Assembly (NCBI GenBank): GCA_964370645.1
Contig: CAYJJS010000040.1
Span: 1 to 12,234 of the forward strand
Reading direction: 5' to 3'
Origin: CAMQRS01 sp964370645
GTDB taxonomy: Bacteria > Bacillota_I > Bacilli_A > Erysipelotrichales > Erysipelotrichaceae
Length of the DNA stretch: 12,234 nucleotides
Part shown: positions 1 through 5,985 of the stretch, piece after piece
Layout of the letters: each line of letters begins with the position of its first letter
Numbering within the stretch: the first letter of the stretch is position 1
The notes under the pieces: model-generated
Told to the model about the DNA's origin: nothing
Databases searched by the model: none
What the model saw: only the letters and a program-made list of their open reading frames with translations
Translations under genes and position numbers: made by a program

Positions 1-1489
1 GTATACCTTCTAAAACCTTAATTCCTGTTAATGCTTCTCCAAGGTAGGTTTCATATTCACCACTACTCCCTTGTCTATTCATTGAAAATGTACTATCTTG
101 TATAATATTTTCATTAATAGCATATGGGTATGATGAAATTTGATGTGAAGTATTATCAACTTTACTGATTTTACCATTACTTGCGCTAACCGCAAAATCA
201 ACAACACTATCGGGATTTTCTCCAACATGATTATGAAATGCAAAATACTGTGGTAGTGGCATTCTAAATGAATAATCACCTACTGGCGAGTGGTCATCAC
301 TTGCAAGCATAACTTCAATTGCGTAAGCATCATCGTCAACCAAAAGTGTTCCATCGTCATTTCTAAAATATAAATAACCATCACTTCCTAAATATAAATC
401 ATTTGTTGTATACTCTGTCTCATTAAGTAGTCTATCAACTACTTTAATGGACTTTACAAAATCACTATCATCATGATTATCTCTTCTAATTGGGTGATCT
501 ATAGATACGTTACTTTGTTCATTTCCAACTTCTGTAACCGACATACCTAATTTTCCATTTGGTTTCTCTAATAACATCAACCCAATATTTGATGCAATTG
601 TTCCATTGGCATTATAGTATCGTGTGTCATTGCTTTCTGTATTTAGCAGATTAGATGGCTTTAACGTGAATGTAATAGTCCCATTCGTTCCTGGTAATTT
701 CGTGTTATCAACTACATATGTTACACTCTGTTTATCCGCTGAAATAACCGCACTCTTTAAAAACACCGCACTTTGTGGGGCCGATGAAATCATCAACGGT
801 GCTGCACTTCCATTGTTATATGGGTCGAAGTCCACAACAATTGTTCTTTCTTGATTTTTTGTTTCATCCGGATCATGTGTTATTTGTACTTCGTAATTGT
901 ATGAAATACTGTCTTCTGTATAGTCCCATACAAAATCTGGATTTTCTGGGGTTGCGTACGGTATTGAACTTGATACAATTTTAACAAGTCCGTTTTCGCT
1001 ACTTTTAATATATCCTGACTGTAAACTCGGTGTGTGTTGCTCCAAGTTTTCCACTTCGTCATATTGTACTGTTGGTGCAATCACATCAACTGAAATTGTA
1101 GGGATTTCTACCCCTTGTCCCAAAATAAATGCATCTTCATTTACTCTTGCTTCATACAAAAAAGATTCACTCTCACTTGTTGAATATGTTTTTTCATTTA
1201 CTTCTATCCAACTTACTGGAATTTCTTTTGTAGTAGGCTCACTTTCATCTTCACTTGTTTTTACACTTGCTAAAATTACTTCAGGCAAATCAATGGCGGT
1301 TTCACTATGCAAAAATACTTCTTGCTTCAAAACATTTTCGCTTAGTTCAAACCCAACAATTTCCTCTTTAATTACCTCTTCAATCCCTATTTCTTCACTT
1401 GCTTGTATATCCAACGCATTCGTTGGAACCAGTTGCAAAGTTAAAGCTATCGCTATTAAACTAGCAAACAAACGCCCTTTTAGTCTCAT
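1..1489 (-). CDS. Secreted surface protein with Ig-like region (3' end outside window)
   Basis: An uninterrupted reading frame of 496 codons runs from ATG at 1489-1487 to the window edge without a stop, so the C-terminus is missing. GGAGG at 1496-1500 lies 6 nt before the ATG. Residues 1-6 are basic (MRLKGR), residues 7-25 are hydrophobic, and cleavage could follow A25 or A30, which is a typical Sec signal peptide. Residues about 68-136 resemble the Ig-like repeats common in Bacillota surface proteins: LPEVIL, then IPVSW at 90-94, then a segment ending GVEIPTISVDV. The rest (about 160-496) is acidic, Asn/Ser/Thr-rich and beta-strand-like, with clusters such as DDDAY near 385, and I recognise no family in it. 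It contains no cysteine-rich or catalytic motif that I can see. An exported adhesin-like or cell-wall protein is likely; whether it has an LPXTG anchor cannot be seen here. It is separated from the upstream MATE gene by a terminator and has its own promoter. Confidence 0.85.
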   Translation of the reverse strand, partial: MRLKGRLFASLIAIALTLQLVPTNALDIQASEEIGIEEVIKEEIVGFELSENVLKQEVFLHSETAIDLPEVILASVKTSEDESEPTTKEIPVSWIEVNEKTYSTSESESFLYEARVNEDAFILGQGVEIPTISVDVIAPTVQYDEVENLEQHTPSLQSGYIKSSENGLVKIVSSSIPYATPENPDFVWDYTEDSISYNYEVQITHDPDETKNQERTIVVDFDPYNNGSAAPLMISSAPQSAVFLKSAVISADKQSVTYVVDNTKLPGTNGTITFTLKPSNLLNTESNDTRYYNANGTIASNIGLMLLEKPNGKLGMSVTEVGNEQSNVSIDHPIRRDNHDDSDFVKSIKVVDRLLNETEYTTNDLYLGSDGYLYFRNDDGTLLVDDDAYAIEVMLASDDHSPVGDYSFRMPLPQYFAFHNHVGENPDSVVDFAVSASNGKISKVDNTSHQISSYPYAINENIIQDSTFSMNRQGSSGEYETYLGEALTGIKVLEGI

Positions 1490-1523
1490 ATTTTTCCTCC
1501 AATTGTCTATTATTACCAAAGCA

Positions 1524-1552
1524 TATATACACCCACTATTACTCTCTGTAAA
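1524..1552 (-). promoter_or_regulatory. Promoter of the secreted protein gene
   Basis: Read on the minus strand, TTTACA (1552-1547) is a -35 box one base from consensus. A 17-nt spacer follows, then TATATA (1529-1524) as the -10. Transcription would start near 1517, leaving a short leader of about 27 nt that holds the GGAGG ribosome binding site. Its position between the MATE terminator and the gene supports the call. Confidence 0.6.
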
Positions 1553-1610
1553 CACTTCTAAGCACACAATTACTTCGACATTCAAAATAATAACAATCGT
1601 ATTTACAAAG

Positions 1611-1647
1611 TAAAAAAGTAGCCTTACCAATTTGTAAATAACTACTT
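1611..1647 (-). terminator. Intrinsic terminator after the MATE gene
   Basis: On the minus strand AAGTAG (1647-1642) pairs with CTACTT (1621-1616). Two G-T pairs and an inner TTAC/GTAA extend the stem around a 2-nt bulge, closing on a 6-nt loop. A run of six T (1617-1612) follows. The plus-strand side has no comparable T run, so the signal is directional. It lies about 70 nt after the MATE stop and separates that gene from the secreted protein gene. Confidence 0.7.
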
Positions 1648-1718
1648 CTATTACGATATTATTTATGTTTTTTATACTTACGCTGGAAATATAACTAATG
1701 TTTATAGATATTCTTGTT

Positions 1719-3050
1719 TTAACAATACTTATATGTACCTTTATGTTTTTTTATAACATATATACTTACACCAAGAGATAAAACTTCCGCACAAGGTATT
1801 GCTAACCATATCCCATTAATACCAATCACTCTTGGTAGTATGAGCAGACTACACACAATGAATACACCTGTTCTAAGAAAAGATAAAAGTGCACTTACTT
1901 TTCCATTGGATAACGCAGTAAATAAACTAGATGTGAATATATTAAAACCACACAGTAAAAAAGATAGGGAAAACAAGGTAAATCCATCTAATGAAATTTG
2001 AAACACCGTGCTTTCAATCGGTGTAAATACATTTATTAATGGAGTAGCAAAAACTTTAGAGACAACGAATATAAAAAGTGAAAATACAAATAAAATACGC
2101 AATGACATTTTAAACAATTTACGAATTTGTTGGTTATCTCCTTTTCCATATTGATAACTAAATATAGGAGCGACTCCACTTGAAAAACCAAAAAATAATG
2201 ACGACAGCACATATTGTGCATATAAAATAATAGTAAGTGCCGCGATTCCTTGTTCATCCATAAACATTAAAATACTAACATTAAATAAATACGTTGTTAC
2301 AGAATACGACAAGTTAGAAACCATCTCTGATGACCCATTACTCGCGATTCTTTTTAATGTATCCCATTTCCAATGGAATTTTGTGAAATACAATGTACCT
2401 TTACGTTGAAAAAGAAAGTACAATAACCCAAAAATAACTAAGATACTTTGGCCACACACTGTACCCCATGCTGCACCAGAGACACCGATTTGTAATACCC
2501 CCATGAAAACATAGTCCAGGACAACATTCGTTACTCCCGCAAGAAGTGTTAGTATGAGTCCAATATGCGATTTACCAGCAGCAACAAAATATGTTTGTAA
2601 TAAAATTTGTAGTATCCACAATGTCGCAAACACTCCAATTACACTCATATACTCTACACCATATGGATATAACACTGGCGTCATTCCTAAAAAAGAAAAC
2701 ATTGGGTCCATAAACATGAGAATCACTACACTCATGAACGCACCATATAAAATAGCAATGACAATAATCATTGTAAATATAGATCTTGCTTCCTCATATT
2801 TATTTTGACCCATTTTTCTAGAAACGAGTGCACTTCCTCCACTCGCTAAAAGTATTGACACTGCATTCATCAAGCTAATAATCGGCCAAAATACATTTGT
2901 CGAAGATAGCGCCTCTGCCCCTACAAAATTGGAAATGAAAATTCCATCTGTTAATTGATAAAAAGACATGAACACCATCATAACGATAGTCGGAGATACA
3001 AACCTTAACAACGAAAAATAAGTGAATTTTCGATTTAAATTATTTTTCAT
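1719..3050 (-). CDS. MATE-family multidrug exporter
   Basis: A 443-residue integral membrane protein with the alternating hydrophobic segments of the 12-helix MATE fold, which couples Na+ or H+ influx to export of organic cations, drugs or metabolites. Family marks near the N-terminus are YQLTDGIFISNFVG (31-44), a Gly/Ser-rich GGSALVSRKMG (71-81) and the repeat-like two-lobe pattern. Length is normal for the family and no frame break is seen. I chose ATG 3050. An alternative TTG at 3071 directly follows the upstream stop and would add seven residues. Neither start has a clear Shine-Dalgarno sequence. The ATG overlaps the TGA of a 12-codon upstream frame (ATGA), so translation may be coupled. 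An intrinsic terminator ends only about 10 nt upstream, so expression probably depends on read-through. Substrate cannot be told from sequence. Confidence 0.9.
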   Translation of the reverse strand: MKNNLNRKFTYFSLLRFVSPTIVMMVFMSFYQLTDGIFISNFVGAEALSSTNVFWPIISLMNAVSILLASGGSALVSRKMGQNKYEEARSIFTMIIVIAILYGAFMSVVILMFMDPMFSFLGMTPVLYPYGVEYMSVIGVFATLWILQILLQTYFVAAGKSHIGLILTLLAGVTNVVLDYVFMGVLQIGVSGAAWGTVCGQSILVIFGLLYFLFQRKGTLYFTKFHWKWDTLKRIASNGSSEMVSNLSYSVTTYLFNVSILMFMDEQGIAALTIILYAQYVLSSLFFGFSSGVAPIFSYQYGKGDNQQIRKLFKMSLRILFVFSLFIFVVSKVFATPLINVFTPIESTVFQISLDGFTLFSLSFLLCGFNIFTSSLFTALSNGKVSALLSFLRTGVFIVCSLLILPRVIGINGIWLAIPCAEVLSLGVSIYVIKKHKGTYKYC

Positions 3051-3085
3051 ATTACACAAGAAAAAATGCAACTACTTGGTTGCAT
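3047..3085 (-). promoter_or_regulatory. Candidate leader peptide ORF overlapping a terminator, upstream of MATE
   Basis: A 12-codon frame, MQPSSCIFSCVI then TGA, starts with ATG at 3085. AAAGGG (3096-3091) lies 5 nt upstream, a better ribosome binding site than the MATE gene itself has. Its codons run through the whole terminator hairpin at 3066-3085 and its TGA overlaps the MATE ATG as ATGA, the usual arrangement for translational coupling. It overlaps the 3' end of the DUF951 gene in another frame. The sequence shows the frame and the overlap; a regulatory role is inference, and chance is possible for so short a frame. Confidence 0.35.
3060..3085 (-). terminator. Intrinsic terminator on the DUF951 stop codon
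   Basis: On the minus strand a perfect 7-bp stem, ATGCAAC (3085-3079) with GTTGCAT (3072-3066), closes a 6-nt loop. It is followed by TTTTTT (3066-3061, the first T shared with the stem). The DUF951 stop codon TAG (3074-3072) sits at the loop-stem border, so a ribosome ending there would cover the hairpin. The next gene, MATE, starts about 10 nt past the T run, so this element can act as a partial block between the two genes. Confidence 0.65.
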
Positions 3086-3281
3086 CTTCACCCTTTTCTA
3101 GAACTTTTTTTAATTTCTTTTCAAACTCCGCACGCGCAAACAGTACACTTTGCCCACAACCTAAACACTTAATACGAATATCTGCACCCATACGTATAAT
3201 TTTCCAATATTTACTCTTTTTACATGGGTGTTCCTTTTTCATCTCTACGATATCTTCCAAATCGTAAATATACGTTTTCAT
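3072..3281 (-). CDS. DUF951 family protein
   Basis: A small soluble protein of 69 residues belonging to the DUF951 family (the Bacillus YyzM type), whose function is not established. The family signature is clear: YDLEDIVEMKKEHPC at 6-20, WKIIRMGADIRIKCLGCG at 26-43 and FEKKLKKVL at 53-61. Cys20, Cys39 and Cys42 could form a metal site or redox site, which is inference. I chose ATG 3281 because AAGGAG stands 7 nt upstream, inside the last codons of folD. An in-frame upstream ATG at 3308 would add nine residues lying within folD and has no better ribosome binding site. The start is 4 nt after the folD stop, so it is co-translated with folD. The terminator hairpin overlaps its stop codon. Confidence 0.88.
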   Translation of the reverse strand: MKTYIYDLEDIVEMKKEHPCKKSKYWKIIRMGADIRIKCLGCGQSVLFARAEFEKKLKKVLEKGEDATK

Positions 3282-3285
3282 ATCT

Positions 3286-4137
3286 TCACTCCTTTTCCTT
3301 ATATGCATCTAATGTATTTACAAGTAACATAGCTCTTGTCATTGGCCCCACTCCTTTTGGAACAGGGGTAATATATTTCACATGATCTAGACACTCCTCT
3401 AAATCAACGTCTCCACATAATTTATTGTCTTCACTTCGATTCACACCTACATCAATGACAATTGCACCTTTCTTCAACCAGTCTTTTTTAACCATTTTCG
3501 CTTTCCCTACAGCAGCAACAACAATATCTGCTTGTGCAACTTCATGTTCAATATTTGCAGTGCGCGAATGTGTGATACTCACTGTAGCATTCGCATTCAA
3601 CAATAATTGCGCCATTGGTTTTCCAACAATGTTGCTACGTCCAATTACCATAGCCTTCATTCCACTCAAATCCTCATATCCCATAACTTTCAGTATATGC
3701 ATGACTCCTTTAGGTGTACAAGGTAAAAATGTTTTTTCCTGTATCATCATCTTCCCAATATTATAAGGATGAAAACCATCTACATCTTTACTTGGATCAA
3801 TCGCAAACAAAACCTTTTTTTCATCAATATGCTTTGGTAATGGCAATTGCACCAAAATACCATCTACTCCCTCATCTGCATTCCAAGCTAAGACCTGCTC
3901 AATGATTGTTGCCTCACTCACCTGCGTGTCATAACGCAATGTTTGTTGTGTATATCCCACTTCACAACAATCATTCTCTTTCCCTCTAACATAAGAAGCA
4001 CTTCCTACATCCTCTCCAACTAAAATCACACTCAAATGTGGCACTCTCTTATGCATTGATTGCAGGGTAGCCACTTCTTGCTTGATGTCTTCTTTTATTT
4101 GTTTTGCAATTTCACTTCCATATATTATTGTTCCCAT
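3286..4137 (-). CDS. folD: Bifunctional methylenetetrahydrofolate dehydrogenase / methenyltetrahydrofolate cyclohydrolase FolD
   Basis: Cytosolic enzyme that interconverts 5,10-methylene-, 5,10-methenyl- and 10-formyl-tetrahydrofolate using NADP(H), feeding purine and formyl-Met-tRNA synthesis. It is 283 residues, normal for the family. Visible features are the folate-site block SASYVRGKE, with Tyr49 and the catalytic Lys53; VQLPLP with Gln97; DVDGFHP with Asp120; the Rossmann dinucleotide motif GRSNIVGKP (166-174); and PVPKGVGPMT near 258-267. The usual first Gly of the PVPGG motif is Lys here; I believe this also occurs in other Bacillota. Its ATG overlaps the dtd stop by one base (TAATG), with GAGG at 4148-4145 upstream as ribosome binding site, so the two are translationally coupled. 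The TGA stop shows that the standard bacterial code is used. Confidence 0.97.
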   Translation of the reverse strand: MGTIIYGSEIAKQIKEDIKQEVATLQSMHKRVPHLSVILVGEDVGSASYVRGKENDCCEVGYTQQTLRYDTQVSEATIIEQVLAWNADEGVDGILVQLPLPKHIDEKKVLFAIDPSKDVDGFHPYNIGKMMIQEKTFLPCTPKGVMHILKVMGYEDLSGMKAMVIGRSNIVGKPMAQLLLNANATVSITHSRTANIEHEVAQADIVVAAVGKAKMVKKDWLKKGAIVIDVGVNRSEDNKLCGDVDLEECLDHVKYITPVPKGVGPMTRAMLLVNTLDAYKEKE

Positions 4138-4583
4138 TATATTTCCTCGCTATCTATAATTATTGTCACTGGTCCATCATTTAATAAAGATACTTTCATA
4201 TCTGCACCAAATATCCCACATTTTACATCTACTCCAAAAGATTTTATTGTCGAATTAAAAGTATCATACAACATTATTGCATTCTCCGCTTTTGCCGCTT
4301 GTGTAAAAGAAGGCCTTCTGCCCTTTTTACAATCTGCATATAATGTAAATTGAGAAATACTTAAGATACTGCCTCCAACATCCAATAAGGAACGATTCAT
4401 TTTTCCAAGTTCATCTTCAAAAATTCTAAGTTCAACACATTTTCTTGCTACTTTTTCAATCTTCGATGCATCATCTCCATCTTGAAAACCAACTAGAATC
4501 AACAACCCCTGTTGAATCTCTCCCACAATTTTTTTATCTACACACACACTTGCGTGTGTTACTCTTTGTAATACAACTTTCAT
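4137..4583 (-). CDS. dtd: D-aminoacyl-tRNA deacylase Dtd
   Basis: Cytosolic homodimeric editing enzyme that hydrolyses D-aminoacyl-tRNA (and mischarged glycyl-tRNA), preventing D-amino acids from entering proteins. The 148-residue length matches the family. MKVVLQRVTHASV at the N-terminus, SQFTL at 77-81 with the catalytic-pocket Thr80, RRPSF at 89-93 and the Gly-cisPro motif GPVT at 137-140 are all present. ATG 4583 has GGAG 5 nt upstream. It is the first gene of a leftward operon with folD and the DUF951 gene, expressed from a promoter about 110 nt upstream. In many Bacillota dtd follows relA; here it leads a separate operon. Confidence 0.97.
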   Translation of the reverse strand: MKVVLQRVTHASVCVDKKIVGEIQQGLLILVGFQDGDDASKIEKVARKCVELRIFEDELGKMNRSLLDVGGSILSISQFTLYADCKKGRRPSFTQAAKAENAIMLYDTFNSTIKSFGVDVKCGIFGADMKVSLLNDGPVTIIIDSEEI

Positions 4584-4694
4584 ACGCTCTCCTTATTTAA
4601 GACAAAATAGATGAAAACAAAACAATAATACCTATAAATATAAACAGAATAATTATTATTTTATGTTTTATGACCCTTCTTTAACATTAGACAA

Positions 4695-4723
4695 ATTGTA
4701 ACAAATTTATAACACATTGACAA
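4695..4723 (-). promoter_or_regulatory. Promoter of the dtd-folD operon
   Basis: On the minus strand TTGTCA (4723-4718) and TACAAT (4700-4695) are separated by exactly 17 nt, each one base from the sigma-70/sigma-A consensus. Transcription would start near 4688, giving a leader of about 105 nt before the dtd ATG. Confidence 0.7.
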
Positions 4724-4791
4724 TCTATAAAACAATTACACGAAATCATCATGAAAGATTTTCATAAAATGAAAATTTATAACATTTTACA

Positions 4792-4820
4792 TTGCTTTTC
4801 TACTGTAATTAGTATAAAAT
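4792..4820 (+). promoter_or_regulatory. Candidate promoter of the aro operon
   Basis: TATAAAAT (4813-4820) is a good -10 region. A weak -35, TTGCTT (4792-4797), lies 17 nt before the hexamer TAAAAT. A start near 4827 would place the transcription start close to the leader-peptide ATG at 4827 and upstream of a second ATG at 4836. The -35 matches only three of six consensus bases, so the exact start is uncertain. Confidence 0.45.
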
Positions 4821-4826
4821 AGCCTT

Positions 4827-4865
4827 ATGGAAAAGATGAATACATTTTATTTTTATTTTATATAG
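4827..4865 (+). promoter_or_regulatory. Candidate aromatic leader peptide of the aro operon
   Basis: ATG 4827 opens a 12-codon frame, MEKMNTFYFYFI then TAG, in which five codons in a row (4845-4859) are Phe or Tyr. It lies between the -10 region and the leader terminator and ends on the first base of a strong hairpin. A second ATG at 4836 (MNTFYFYFI) has GGAAAAG just upstream as a weak ribosome binding site, whereas ATG 4827 has none and may be at the transcript's 5' end. The downstream genes make chorismate and tyrosine precursors, so Phe/Tyr-codon stalling would be a logical sensor. Caution: the DNA is a T/A-rich run that encodes Phe, Tyr, Ile or Leu in several frames. Confidence 0.5.
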
Positions 4866-4911
4866 CCCCAAAAGAAACCAGTGAAAGTTGGTTATTTTCT
4901 ACATACGGGGC
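4865..4911 (+). promoter_or_regulatory. Leader hairpin overlapping the leader-peptide stop
   Basis: GCCCC (4865-4869) pairs with GGGGC (4907-4911). Inside it A-rich 4872-4875 pairs with 4895-4898, and AACCA (4876-4880) pairs with TGGTT (4889-4893) around an 8-nt loop. The left arm starts on the last base of the leader TAG, so a ribosome on the final leader codons would mask it. In an attenuator this would be the 1:2 structure. Folding is by eye. Confidence 0.5.
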
Positions 4912-4922
4912 ATAAAACATTG

Positions 4923-4951
4923 GCACAGACTCTTACGTTAGTGCTTTTTTT
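4923..4951 (+). terminator. Intrinsic terminator in the aroB leader
   Basis: GCAC (4923-4926) pairs with GTGC (4941-4944). After an A-A mismatch, GAC (4928-4930) pairs with GTT (4937-4939) over the 6-nt loop TCTTAC. A run of seven T follows (4945-4951). It stands inside the leader, 17 nt before the aroB ATG and directly before its ribosome binding site. It is therefore a conditional terminator for the operon rather than the end of another gene, as no gene lies upstream on this strand. Confidence 0.65.
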
Positions 4952-4968
4952 ATTAGAAAGGGAGAATT

Positions 4969-5985
4969 ATGAAAACAATACGAGTAAACATACCAAACCA
5001 TGAATATGACATTATTCTAGAAAGAGGATGTATCACAAACTTGCAAACACATATTGATACAAGTCGTAAAATATTCATTTTGACAGATACAAACATTCCA
5101 GACAAATGGATACGAATTGTGCAAACGCAATGTACAAATAGTATGGTATATAAAGTAAAGGCAGGAGAACAAGCAAAAAGCTTTGCTACCTATGAAAAAG
5201 TACTACAACAACTATCTCAATTTCATATGTCTAGAAAAGATTTAGTCATTGCATTAGGTGGTGGTGTGATTGGTGATTTAGCTGGTTTTGTTAGTGCTAC
5301 ATATATGCGTGGTATTGATTTTGTCTCAATCCCTACGACAACTCTTTCACAAATTGATTCAAGCATTGGTGGAAAAACAGCAATCAATCTAGGTAAAGTA
5401 AAAAACATAGTTGGTAGCTTTCACCATCCAAAAGCTGTGTTTATTGACTTTGATACACTTAGCACACTAGAAGATAGACATGTGAAAAGTGGTTTAATCG
5501 AAGCAATTAAAGCAGGTCTAATTTATGATCCAAAATTATTTGCATTATTTGAAGAAGATGCATCCAAACATCTAGAAGAAATTATTTATCGCAGCCTTCT
5601 TGTGAAAAAAGATGTTGTTGAAAAGGATGAAAAAGAAAGTAGCTTACGTAAAATTTTGAACTTTGGTCACACTATCGGACATGGTATCGAGGCATATTAC
5701 AACCTAGAAACCTATTATCATGGAGAATGCGTGGCAATGGGAATGTTGTATTTTACAAATAAAAAAATTGCACAAAAGCTTAGAAAATTATATGCAGAAA
5801 TGAACATACCACTAGATACAAGTTTTGATATAGAAGAAGTATATCAACTTTGTACACTCGATAAAAAAGCATTTAGCAATCAAGTAAGCGTAGTTGTTGT
5901 AGAAGAAATTGGTACCGCCAAGATTATGGATGTGCCAATGATTTCTTTAAAAACAATCATAGAAAGAGGTACATATGAAGAGTAG
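4969..5985 (+). CDS. aroB: 3-dehydroquinate synthase
   Basis: Cytosolic NAD+- and divalent-metal-dependent enzyme that cyclises DAHP to 3-dehydroquinate, the second step of the shikimate pathway. It is 338 residues, slightly shorter than the usual 350-360. Family features are ALGGGVIGDLAGF (95-107), the phosphate/NAD region IPTTTLSQIDSSIGGKTAIN (121-140), and the three metal ligands: Glu178 in SGLIEAIK, His234 in NFGHTIGH and His251 in HGECVAMGM. The start ATG 4969 has AAAGGGAG (4957-4964) 4 nt upstream. It is the first gene of the seven-gene aromatic operon, directly behind the leader terminator, and its last 11 nt overlap aroC. Confidence 0.97.
   Translation: MKTIRVNIPNHEYDIILERGCITNLQTHIDTSRKIFILTDTNIPDKWIRIVQTQCTNSMVYKVKAGEQAKSFATYEKVLQQLSQFHMSRKDLVIALGGGVIGDLAGFVSATYMRGIDFVSIPTTTLSQIDSSIGGKTAINLGKVKNIVGSFHHPKAVFIDFDTLSTLEDRHVKSGLIEAIKAGLIYDPKLFALFEEDASKHLEEIIYRSLLVKKDVVEKDEKESSLRKILNFGHTIGHGIEAYYNLETYYHGECVAMGMLYFTNKKIAQKLRKLYAEMNIPLDTSFDIEEVYQLCTLDKKAFSNQVSVVVVEEIGTAKIMDVPMISLKTIIERGTYEE

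Larger units (their letters stand above)
4584..4968. other. Divergent intergenic region between dtd and aroB
   Basis: This 385-nt gap has no conventional gene. From left to right it holds an AT-rich dtd leader of about 100 nt with no structure I would defend, the leftward dtd promoter, a rightward promoter-like site, a 12-codon aromatic-rich leader frame, a long hairpin and an intrinsic terminator before aroB. The last elements are listed separately. No transfer RNA, T-box or direct repeat was seen. Confidence 0.8.

Noticed and set aside
1032..1613. Plus-strand open frame of 193 codons over the start of the secreted protein gene
   Set aside because: It is antisense to the signal peptide and Ig-like region, has Ser/Thr/Ile-rich low-complexity sequence and no ribosome binding site. 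The minus-strand frame has a signal peptide, promoter and GGAGG.
1719..1735. Small inverted repeat TTGTT/AACAA at the MATE stop as a terminator
   Set aside because: The stem is only 5 bp with a 2-nt loop and no following T run. The hairpin at 1611-1647 is the better terminator.
4717..4745. Perfect TTGACA (4717-4722) as a rightward -35 box
   Set aside because: No acceptable -10 lies 16-18 nt downstream (4739-4746 reads CACGAAAT-like). The match comes from overlap with the leftward dtd -35 on the other strand.
4751..4822. Possible 23-residue leader frame starting MKDFHKMKIYN
   Set aside because: It has no ribosome binding site, lies over the likely aro promoter, and is not enriched in aromatic codons at its end.
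4827..4968. T-box riboswitch in the aroB leader
   Set aside because: The leader is too short and lacks the TGGNACC antiterminator bulge and a stem I specifier structure.
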